A stretch of 64,000 bases of DNA from NCBI RefSeq assembly GCF_030656345.1, contig NZ_JAUSNR010000010.1, forward strand, positions 186,001-250,000, written 5' to 3'. Both the position numbers and the translations under genes were made by a program. This DNA is from Pseudotabrizicola sp. (GTDB taxonomy: Bacteria; Pseudomonadota; Alphaproteobacteria; Rhodobacterales; Rhodobacteraceae). Of this stretch, positions 26,504-34,051 are shown piece by piece. The notes under the pieces are model-generated. The model made no database searches. It was not told the origin of the DNA and saw only the letters and a program-made list of their open reading frames with translations. The first letter of the stretch is position 1. Each line of letters starts with the position of its first letter.

Positions 26504-27880
26504 TCAGCCGCACACCCGCGTCAGGGCCTGATCAATCGCATCGGTGATCTGGTCGATATCATCCGGCGTGGCGATCAGCGCGGGCGACAGGCACAGCGTG
26601 TTGTTCAGCCCCGGAACCGAGCGGTTTGTGGCCCCGATGATCACCCCTTGCGCCATGCAATCGGCCACGATCCCCTGCACGCGTTTTTCATCCAGCGGCT
26701 CTTTGCTGCCCCGGTCCGCCACCAGTTCCGCGCCGCAGAACAGCCCCTTGCCGCGCACGTCGCCGATCACCGCATGCATGTCCATCAGCGCGTGCAGATT
26801 GCCCATCAACCGCGCGCCCATCGCGGTGGTGTTGTCCAGCAAACCCTCATCCTCGATGATCCGCATGTTTTCCAGCGCCGCTGCGGGCCCGGCGGTGCAG
26901 CCGCCAAAGGTGCTGATATCACGGAAATAGCTCATCGTGTCGGTGGGGTCGTCCTTGAACATCTCGAACACCGCCTCCGTCGTCACCGTGCAGGAAATCG
27001 CGGCGTAGCCCGAGGCGACGCCTTTGGCCATCGTCACGAAATCCGGGCGGATGCCGTAGTGCTGATAGCCGAACCACGTCCCGGTGCGGCCCACACCACA
27101 GACCACCTCGTCTATATGAAGCAAGATATCATACTTTGCGCAAATGGCCTGCACCTTCTCCCAATAGCCCGCCGGGGGCACAATCACGCCGCCCCCCGCT
27201 GTCACAGGTTCCAGCACCAGACAACCCACGGTGTCGGGGCCTTCGCGCAGGATCACCTCTTCAATGGCCTGCGCCGCCCGCTCACCGTAGTTCGCAACAT
27301 CCCACTGCGCCCGGTATTCCAGACAATGCGGCACCATCACAAACCCGTCCGGATACGGCCCGTATTGCGCCGCCCGCTGCGCCTGGCCCGATGTGGCCAG
27401 CGTGCCGATGGTGGTGCCGTGGTAATCGCGCTCGCGGTACAGGATCTTCCACTTCTTCCCGCCATGATGCTTGTGCGCGATCTGGCGCACCATCTTGTAG
27501 ACCTTCTCATTCGCCTCGGACCCCGAGTTCGAATAATAGACGCGGGCGAGCCCCGGCATCTTTTCGATCAATCTTTGGGCAAAGCGCGCGCCGGGCACTG
27601 ACCCTGCCGCCCCGGCGAAGTAGTTCATCTTGATCAGCTGATCACGCACCGCATTGGCGATGCTCTCGCGGCCGTAGCCTACGTTCACGGTCCAGACCCC
27701 GCCCGACACCGCATCCAGATGCTCTTTGCCCCGCGCATCCCAGACCCGCATCCCCTTGCCTTCGATGATCACGCGCGGATCAACCGTCTCATAGGCTTTG
27801 TGCTGGCTCAGATGGTGCCAGACATGGGCGCGGTCAGCCTCGACCACCGCGGAGATATCGTTGCTGCTGTAGCCGTCCAT
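26504..27880 (-). CDS. tpa: Taurine-pyruvate aminotransferase
   Basis: The 458-aa class III aminotransferase transfers the amino group of taurine to pyruvate, giving sulfoacetaldehyde and alanine. It shows YYSNSGSEANEKVYKMVRQIAHKHHG, RDYHGTTIGTLATSG, LLHIDEVVCGVGRTG and MAKGVASGYAAIS with the PLP lysine. The N-terminus MDGYSSNDISAVVEADRAHVWHHLSQH fits Tpa, and AGAAAGG lies eight bases before ATG 27880; the frame extension to 28036 is untranslated. It is divergent from tauABC and ends at a strong terminator. Confidence 0.94.
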   Translation of the reverse strand: MDGYSSNDISAVVEADRAHVWHHLSQHKAYETVDPRVIIEGKGMRVWDARGKEHLDAVSGGVWTVNVGYGRESIANAVRDQLIKMNYFAGAAGSVPGARFAQRLIEKMPGLARVYYSNSGSEANEKVYKMVRQIAHKHHGGKKWKILYRERDYHGTTIGTLATSGQAQRAAQYGPYPDGFVMVPHCLEYRAQWDVANYGERAAQAIEEVILREGPDTVGCLVLEPVTAGGGVIVPPAGYWEKVQAICAKYDILLHIDEVVCGVGRTGTWFGYQHYGIRPDFVTMAKGVASGYAAISCTVTTEAVFEMFKDDPTDTMSYFRDISTFGGCTAGPAAALENMRIIEDEGLLDNTTAMGARLMGNLHALMDMHAVIGDVRGKGLFCGAELVADRGSKEPLDEKRVQGIVADCMAQGVIIGATNRSVPGLNNTLCLSPALIATPDDIDQITDAIDQALTRVCG

Positions 27881-27967
27881 GGGCTGAACCTTTCTGTGAT
27901 CATTGCCGGGCCGTGTCAGAGTCTGAGCGGCCTTTGCGCCAGCATCCGCCTTTGCAGCAGGCAATCG

Positions 27968-27999
27968 TAGGGCCAGACCACCTGCCCCGATAGGGCCAG
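27968..27999. promoter_or_regulatory. TauR-type direct-repeat operator between tpa and tauA
   Basis: TAGGGCCAG occurs at 27968-27976 and again at 27991-27999, a 23-bp period identical to that upstream of xsc. The tpa start (27880) and tauA start (28185) diverge from this 304-bp region, so one operator could serve both promoters. No other clear element was identified in the rest of the gap. Confidence 0.75.
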
Positions 28000-28184
28000 T
28001 TACAAAATCATTTTGCGCCAAGCCAAAGCAGGGCAAAGATCAGGCAGGCGATGACTTGGGTTGCGTGGAAGCGCCGCTTCCGATTTCCTGAAACCGGGTC
28101 AAGCCGCTGGACAGATACAAACCCGCCCCGACCAATGAGGGCAAGACAAACAAGAGCAATAACCCCAACATGGAGAAACCAAGA

Positions 28185-29198
28185 ATGACATTCCGCAAGA
28201 CATTCAAAAGCGCTGCGACAAGCGCTGCCGCGACTTTGGCCCTGTTGGCAGGCACCACCAGCGCCATGGCGCTGGACGAGGTGACGGTGGCCTATTTCAT
28301 GGAATGGCCGATGCCGTTCCAATACGCCAAGGTGCAAGGCACCTACGATGCCGAAATGGGCGTCAAGGTGAACTGGGTTGCGTTCGACACCGGCACCGCC
28401 ATGTCGGCGGCAATGGCGGCAGGCGATGTGCATTTCTCGGTAAGCCAGGGCGTGCCGCCCTTCGTGGTCGCCTCCAGCGCCGGGCAGGATCTGCAGATCC
28501 TCGATGTGGCGGTGTCCTATGCCGACAATGACAACTGCGTCGTCCAGAACGCGCTGGAAATCGACAAGGACAACGCCGGTGATCTGGCGGGCAAAAAGGT
28601 GGCCGTGCCACTGGGCACCGCTGCGCATTACGGGTTCCTGAAACAGATGGACCATTTCGGTGTCGATCTGGCCAGCCTTGAGATCATCGACATGGCCCCG
28701 CCGGATGGGGCTGCCGCCTTTACCCAAGGCTCGGTCGACATGTTCTGCGGTTGGGGCGGCAGCCTGCGCCGCGCGAAAGAGGCAGGCAATGTCCTGCTGA
28801 CCGGGGCGGAAAAAGAGGCACTTGGCATTCTGGTCTTTGACGTGACCTCGGCCCCCGCCGGATTTGTCGCGGAAAACCCTGATCTGGTGGCGAAGTTCCT
28901 GAAAGTCACGGCTGATGCCAACGCCATGTGGGCCGACCCTGCCAATCAGGCCACCATGCTGCCGGTGATCGCGGGCGATTCCGGCATGGACGAACAGGCC
29001 ACGGCGGAAACCATCGCCACCTTTGTGTTCCCCAGTGTCGAAGACCAGCTGTCGGCCAAATGGCTGGGCGGCGGCGCGCAGGAATTCATGCAAGGGGTGG
29101 CCGAGGTGTTTGTCGGCGCAGGCTCGATCCCGGCGGCGCTGCCAAGCTATGATACCACCGTCAACATCGCGCCACTGACCGCCGCAAACGGCATGTAA
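28185..29198 (+). CDS. tauA: Taurine ABC transporter substrate-binding protein
   Basis: The 337-aa periplasmic protein has a Sec signal peptide (FKSAATSAAATLALLAGTTSAMA, cut before LDEVTV) and an SsuA/TauA-type binding fold: FMEWPMPFQYAK, FSVSQGVPPFV, DMAPPDGAAAFTQGSVD. I use ATG 28185 with GGAG nine bases upstream, rather than the ATG at 28170. It starts the tauABC operon, divergent from tpa. Confidence 0.92.
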   Translation: MTFRKTFKSAATSAAATLALLAGTTSAMALDEVTVAYFMEWPMPFQYAKVQGTYDAEMGVKVNWVAFDTGTAMSAAMAAGDVHFSVSQGVPPFVVASSAGQDLQILDVAVSYADNDNCVVQNALEIDKDNAGDLAGKKVAVPLGTAAHYGFLKQMDHFGVDLASLEIIDMAPPDGAAAFTQGSVDMFCGWGGSLRRAKEAGNVLLTGAEKEALGILVFDVTSAPAGFVAENPDLVAKFLKVTADANAMWADPANQATMLPVIAGDSGMDEQATAETIATFVFPSVEDQLSAKWLGGGAQEFMQGVAEVFVGAGSIPAALPSYDTTVNIAPLTAANGM

Positions 29199-29248
29199 GA
29201 CCATCGGGCGGCCCGCAACGGGCCGCCCATCATTCCCCCGGAGGGCCT

Positions 29249-30055
29249 ATGTCCGGACTGATCATCGACAATATCTCGATGCGCTTTGACCTGCCCAATG
29301 GCGCGGCAGTGCAGGCCTTGCAGAACGTCTCGCTGGAGCTGAAACAGGGCGAGCTTCTCTCGGTGCTCGGCCCGTCGGGCTGCGGCAAGACCACGCTTTT
29401 GAACATCCTTGCAGGCTTTCTGGCCCCGACCGAAGGCCAGATCGTGCTGGGCGGCAAACGGGTGACCGGCCCCGGCCCCGAACGCGGCATGGTGTTTCAG
29501 CAAGGTGCCTTGTTCGAATGGATGAACGTGCGCCAGAACATCGACTTTGGCCCGCGCATGAAGGGCATGCCAAAGGCGGAACGTGACCAGATCACCGATC
29601 ATCTGCTGGACACCGTGGGCCTGCATGATTTCGGCGAAAAGGCGGTGTATGAATTGTCGGGCGGGATGCAGCAGCGCGTGGCGCTGGCCCGCTGCCTGGC
29701 CAATGACCCCGATGTGATTCTGATGGATGAACCCTTGGGCGCGCTGGACGCGCTGACGCGGGAAAAGATGCAGGGGCTGGTGCTGAAGCTGTGGAAGGAA
29801 ACCGGCAAGACCGTGGTCCTGATCACCCATTCGGTGGAAGAGGCGCTGCTGCTGGGCGAACGCCTGCTGGTGATGGCCCCGCGCCCGGGCCGGATCTTTC
29901 GCGAATACAACCTGCCCTTTGCCGAACGTGGCGTGAACATGGACCTGCGCGAGGTCAAGAAATCGAGCGGCTTTGCGGAAACGCGAGAGGAAATCCTGTC
30001 GATGATCTGGGGCATGGAAGAGGAAATCATGGGCAAGAAAGACGGTGCCGCATGA
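29249..30055 (+). CDS. tauB: Taurine ABC transporter ATP-binding protein
   Basis: The 268-aa ATPase has Walker A GPSGCGKTTLLN, Q-loop VFQQGALFEWM, signature LSGGMQQRVALAR and Walker B VILMDEPLGALD, as in nitrate/sulfonate/taurine importers. GGAGG lies six bases before the ATG. Its stop overlaps the tauC start (ATGATG). Confidence 0.94.
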   Translation: MSGLIIDNISMRFDLPNGAAVQALQNVSLELKQGELLSVLGPSGCGKTTLLNILAGFLAPTEGQIVLGGKRVTGPGPERGMVFQQGALFEWMNVRQNIDFGPRMKGMPKAERDQITDHLLDTVGLHDFGEKAVYELSGGMQQRVALARCLANDPDVILMDEPLGALDALTREKMQGLVLKLWKETGKTVVLITHSVEEALLLGERLLVMAPRPGRIFREYNLPFAERGVNMDLREVKKSSGFAETREEILSMIWGMEEEIMGKKDGAA

Positions 30056-31302
30056 TGGTTCTGGTGTTTTATGTCACGATCTTCGTGGTCTCGATGCTGG
30101 TCTGGGGCCGGATCAAGGCGCATCGCGGACGGCATGACTTTACCTCGCTCAAAACCGTGACCTTCGGCGATGAATCCGCCATCCAGCCTGACCGGGTGGC
30201 CAGCGTGATTTCGGTGCTGTCGGTGTTTCTGATCTGGGGGGCGTTTACCGGATCGAGCATCGTGCCGCTGCATGTGCCGGGGCCGTTTGTGGGTGAGGCC
30301 GGGTTCACCTACACCGCCCGCGCCCCGGATGGGGCCGAGGCGCAGGCCGAGGTGCGGATCACGGTGCATGAGGCGGGGGTGACCCCGGTGGCGCCGTCGG
30401 TGCCGCAGGCCAGCGGCTTTGCCCAAGGCGATGTGGCGGTGGTGCAGGCCTGGCGGTCGGTGCTGCTGCGCCCGGTGGAAAATGACGGTGAGGGGGCCGT
30501 GGTGGTGGCGATCAACGGCCAGCCCATTGCGGTTGATGACCGTGTGAACGTGACCGGCGGCACGGTCACGCTGACCCCGCGCGGGTCGCTCAACTTTCAG
30601 GCCGCGAAGGGCATGCAGATGGAGCCGATCTGGCTGCCCTCGCCCGAGGCGGTGGTGGCGCGCTTTGTGGAGATCTCGACCAACGGCTATCAGAACACTT
30701 CGCTCTGGGGGCATCTGGGGGCGTCGCTGGCGCGGGTGATGGCGGGGTTTGTGCTGGGGTCGCTCATTGGCATTCCGTTGGGCTATGCAATGGGGTTGTC
30801 GGGCTGGTTCCGCGGCTGGTTCGACCCGATTGTCGAATTCATGCGCCCCGTGCCGCCGCTGGCACTGATCCCGCTTGTGATCATCTGGTTCGGGATATGG
30901 GAGACCGGCAAGGTGGTGCTGCTGTTCCTCGCTGCCCTCTGGATCATGACCATCGCCGCGCGGTCCGGCGTGTCGGGGGTGAAGCTGTCAAAGATCCACG
31001 CGGCCTATTCGCTGGGGGCCAGCAAGCCGCAGATCCTGCGCCATGTGATCATCCCCAACTCGCTGCCAGACATTTTCACCGGCGCGCGGGTGGCGATGGG
31101 GGTGTGCTGGGGCACCGTGGTCGCGGCGGAACTGGTGGCGGCGCAGAAAGGGGCCGGGATGATGATCATCGCGGCGTCAAAATTCCAGCTGACCGATATT
31201 GTGGTGATGGGCATCATCCTGATCGGGATCATCGGCTATGGCATCGACATTCTGATGCGGATGGCTGAGAAAAAGCTGGTGCCTTGGAAGGGGCGCGGGT
31301 GA
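30052..31302 (+). CDS. tauC: Taurine ABC transporter permease with an inserted periplasmic beta domain
   Basis: At 416 aa it is about 140 residues longer than E. coli TauC. Residues 190-416 are the normal permease core (WLPSPEAVVARF, ASLARVMAGFVLGSLIGIPLGYAMGL, RPVPPLALIPLVIIWFGIWETGK, SLGASKPQILRHVIIPNSLPDIFTGARV). Ahead of it are two hydrophobic segments (about 4-20 and 47-67), and between the second and the core lies an insert of about 115 residues (75-190). The insert contains GFTYTARAPDG and PIAVDDRVNVTGGTVTLTPRG, which look like cadherin/Ig-like repeat strands. The core predicts taurine uptake; the insert's role is unknown. Confidence 0.9.
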   Translation: MMVLVFYVTIFVVSMLVWGRIKAHRGRHDFTSLKTVTFGDESAIQPDRVASVISVLSVFLIWGAFTGSSIVPLHVPGPFVGEAGFTYTARAPDGAEAQAEVRITVHEAGVTPVAPSVPQASGFAQGDVAVVQAWRSVLLRPVENDGEGAVVVAINGQPIAVDDRVNVTGGTVTLTPRGSLNFQAAKGMQMEPIWLPSPEAVVARFVEISTNGYQNTSLWGHLGASLARVMAGFVLGSLIGIPLGYAMGLSGWFRGWFDPIVEFMRPVPPLALIPLVIIWFGIWETGKVVLLFLAALWIMTIAARSGVSGVKLSKIHAAYSLGASKPQILRHVIIPNSLPDIFTGARVAMGVCWGTVVAAELVAAQKGAGMMIIAASKFQLTDIVVMGIILIGIIGYGIDILMRMAEKKLVPWKGRG

Positions 31303-31486
31303 ATCTTCGCCCTTTGGAACAGGGGTGTGGGTTGTTTGGTTTCAACGGGTTGGGTTTTTGAAGTGAATTGGTTGTTAAGAAAGTGAGGGGCTCCGCAGCT
31401 TGTTCAAAGCAGCGGATTGAGGCGGATTTTCTGAAGGTGAAACGACATGGCAAGGATAGGATTGGTCGCGTTGCGAGACGGACCCC

Positions 31487-32158
31487 TCAAGGCAGAATAT
31501 TGCTGGGAACCACCTCGCCCATATCAGGACGCGTCATTACGGTGGATCGGCGAGTCTCCATTTTTTCCCACCACCGCATCAGCGCAAAGTGACCGTCCAT
31601 GAGCTGCGCCCCCGCCTGAACCATCCGGAAGTACGCAATCATCGGAACAAGATAGAAATCCGCCAGACTGCAAGAGAGGCCGTTGAGAATTGTGCCCTCA
31701 TCCGCAATCTCGTCAAGCGCATGCAGAACTGGAATGCTCTCTCTTAGCCCGGTTTGCACTGCATCTGTGTCACCTCGCTCACCCTCAAGAGGGAGAAACA
31801 CTGCATTAGAAAACACATTCCTGATCAGTGCATTATACCCATAGGAATCTATGATGCCTATCACCTGCTGCATTCTGCCAACTGCAACATGCGCCGCAGG
31901 GGTCAGGGGCAGGTCTGGAAATTCCAGATCCAGATAACGCAGGATCGCAGCCGTCTCATAAAATTTGCAGCCATCATGAATGAGGATCGGGACGCGCCGA
32001 AACGGATGCAGTGTCAGCAGACTTTCCGAAGCGGAGTGATCGAAGGGATCCGCCTCAGAGTAAGTGAAATCCAGACCCTTTTCGATAAGCACGAGCTTTA
32101 CAATCCGTGTGTAGACACTGAATCTGTAGCCAATGAGCGTGATCTTGCGAGACTCCAT
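31487..32158 (-). CDS. Glutathione S-transferase family protein
   Basis: The 223-aa protein has the thioredoxin-fold N-domain of GSTs (ITLIGYRFSVYTRIVKLVLIEKGLDFTY, HPFRRVPILIHDGCKFYETAAILRYLD, the cis-Pro and Glu-Thr glutathione contacts) and a helical C-domain with GLSCSLADFYLVPMIAY. The substrate is not predictable. The gene and its flanks are visibly AT-richer than their neighbours, with codons rarely used elsewhere in the window, which suggests acquisition by transfer. No strong RBS is seen before ATG 32158. Confidence 0.88.
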   Translation of the reverse strand: MESRKITLIGYRFSVYTRIVKLVLIEKGLDFTYSEADPFDHSASESLLTLHPFRRVPILIHDGCKFYETAAILRYLDLEFPDLPLTPAAHVAVGRMQQVIGIIDSYGYNALIRNVFSNAVFLPLEGERGDTDAVQTGLRESIPVLHALDEIADEGTILNGLSCSLADFYLVPMIAYFRMVQAGAQLMDGHFALMRWWEKMETRRSTVMTRPDMGEVVPSNILP

Positions 32159-32215
32159 TATGCAAGAAGGCCATAACAGTGAACACCTTTCAAGGTCCGC
32201 AACAGACTCACCCCC

Positions 32216-32554
32216 TCACCGCCCCACCATCCAGTTCACCCACTCCGCCAGCCGTGAGGGCGGCCCTCCCCGGGCCTCGGCGCGGTCGGCCAGTGCATAG
32301 GCCGCATATGTGCCGTGCAGGCCAAGCCAACGGAGGGGTTCGGGTTCCCATCTGCGAGGGGTCCGGTTGACCCATGGCAAGCGGGTGAGCGGATCGTCGG
32401 TGCCGAGGGTGAGGGCGGCGTGGGTGCGGCCCGCGAGGTTGGCGGTGGCGGTGCCGACCGATATAAACGTCGGTAGCAACGGCCACCCCAGCGCGGTGCT
32501 GCGAAGCCGGTCAGGGCAATCCGGTGCCCGCCCCACTAAGGACGTTTCCGGCAA
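32216..32554 (-). pseudogene. C-terminal remnant of an FAD-dependent oxidoreductase gene
   Basis: The frame ends in a tail (VGTATANLAGRTHAALTLG, DPLTRLPWVNRTPRRWEPEPLRWLG, ADRAEARGGPPSRLAEWVNWMVGR) that I recognise from the C-termini of DadA-like FAD oxidoreductases in alphaproteobacteria. Only about 80 residues are left; the preceding part has no FAD-binding fold and the frame simply stops. It is best read as a decayed gene fragment. The family name comes from memory of the tail motif. Confidence 0.5.
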
Positions 32555-32575
32555 AACACCGTTGCCAAATCGGGG

Positions 32576-32606
32576 ACTTGCCCCCGCTGGCTGCTTTGGG
32601 GCAAGT
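32576..32606 (+). other. Stem-loop upstream of the flippase-NRPS operon
   Basis: A perfect 9-bp stem (ACTTGCCCC / GGGGCAAGT) with a 13-base loop lies 68 bp before the flippase start. No T-tract follows, so it is not a standard terminator. It could be a leader structure or the scar of decay next to the oxidoreductase remnant. Confidence 0.35.
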
Positions 32607-32674
32607 TAACGAAGTTGAACGTGGTTGCCGGGGGGCAGGCCGCTGCAAGACAATTGTTCAAGGTTTGCAGGTTG

Positions 32675-34051
32675 ATGATCCCGGTAATGACACGTTTGCG
32701 TGGCGACGCGCTTTTGGCGCGGGTGATGCGCAGTTCTGCGTGGACCGCACTGGGCTACGGAGCCAGTCAGGTGTTGCGGCTGGCGTCGAACCTGATTCTG
32801 ACCAAGCTGTTGTTTCCCGAAGCCTTTGGCCTGATGGCGCTGGTGTCGGTGTTCATCGTCGGGCTGACGATGTTTTCCGATATGGGGACCGAGCCTGCGA
32901 TCCTGCAACACCGGCGCGGTGATGAGGCGGCGTTTCTGAACACGGCCTTTACCATTCAGGTCACGCGCGGCGCGGTGCTGTGGCTGGCCTCGGCGGCGAT
33001 TGCCTGGCCTGCGGCGCTGTTCTACGGCCAGCCGCTGCTGGCGATGATCCTGCCGGTGGCGGGGTTTTCGCTGTTTCTGCACGGGCTGGAACCTGCGCGG
33101 GTGCATACCGCCGGGCGGCATCTGCGGCTGGGGCGGCTGACGGCGCTGGATCTGATCTCGCAGGCGGTGGGGATTGCCAGCATGGTGCTGCTGGCCTGGG
33201 CCACGCAATCGGTCTGGGCGCTGGTGGCGGGGTGGATCGTGTCGTCTGGCACCCGGCTGGCGCTGGTCAGTTTTGCGCAGCCCGGGCCGCGCAGCCGGCT
33301 GGGCTGGGAGCCTGCGGCGGCCCGCGATCTGCTGCATTTCGGGGCCTGGCTGTTTTTGTCCACCGCCTGTGGCTTTCTGGTGGCGCAGGGCGACAAGGCT
33401 ATTCTGGGCAAATACCTGACGCTGGAGCAGCTGGGGCTGTATAACATCGGGTTTTTTCTGGCCTCGTTTCCGATGCTGCTGGGTCAGGCGATTGTGGGCC
33501 GCATCCTGATTCCGCTGTACCGCGAACGGCCGCCGGGGGCGTCGGCCTCAAATTTCGGGCGGTTGCGGCAGATGCGCTTTGCGCTGACCGGGGTGATCTT
33601 TGCGCTGCTGACGGTGATGGCCTTTGCGGGCGAGGGCATTGTCGATCTGATGTATGACCCGCGCTATTCCCCGGCGGGGGCCATTCTGGTGCTGATCGCG
33701 GTGGTGCAGATCCCGTCGGTGATCGGGATGACCTATGATCAGGCGGCGTTGGCGGCGGGGGACAGCCGGAGCTTTTTCCTGCTGACCGCGGCGCGGGCGC
33801 TGGGGCTGGTGTGCGGGCTGATCATCGGGGCGGAATATCTGGGGTTGGTGGGCGCGCTGGTCGGGCAGGCCATGGCGGCGATTGCGGTCTATCCGCTGCT
33901 GATCTGGCTGGCGCGGCGGCACGGGGCCTGGGACCCGCTGCATGACCTGAGCTTTGCCGCTCTGGGCGTGCTGATCGCGATGGGGGCGCTGTATGTGGAC
34001 AGCGGTGCGATCACCGAGCTGTCGACCCTGTTTGCACGGAGCGCGCCATGA
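32675..34051 (+). CDS. Wzx/MOP-type oligosaccharide flippase
   Basis: The 458-aa membrane protein has about 12 hydrophobic segments and the features of lipopolysaccharide/exopolysaccharide flippases (SSAWTALGYGASQVLRLASNLILTKLLFPEAFGLMALV, DMGTEPAILQHRRGDEAFLNT-like, GDKAILGKYLTLEQLGLYNIGFFLA). Such proteins move lipid-linked sugars across the inner membrane. I chose ATG 32675; a TTG frame opens at 32615 and ATG 32687 is also possible. The stop overlaps the start of the synthetase gene (ATGA), so the two proteins are made together. Confidence 0.85.
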   Translation: MIPVMTRLRGDALLARVMRSSAWTALGYGASQVLRLASNLILTKLLFPEAFGLMALVSVFIVGLTMFSDMGTEPAILQHRRGDEAAFLNTAFTIQVTRGAVLWLASAAIAWPAALFYGQPLLAMILPVAGFSLFLHGLEPARVHTAGRHLRLGRLTALDLISQAVGIASMVLLAWATQSVWALVAGWIVSSGTRLALVSFAQPGPRSRLGWEPAAARDLLHFGAWLFLSTACGFLVAQGDKAILGKYLTLEQLGLYNIGFFLASFPMLLGQAIVGRILIPLYRERPPGASASNFGRLRQMRFALTGVIFALLTVMAFAGEGIVDLMYDPRYSPAGAILVLIAVVQIPSVIGMTYDQAALAAGDSRSFFLLTAARALGLVCGLIIGAEYLGLVGALVGQAMAAIAVYPLLIWLARRHGAWDPLHDLSFAALGVLIAMGALYVDSGAITELSTLFARSAP

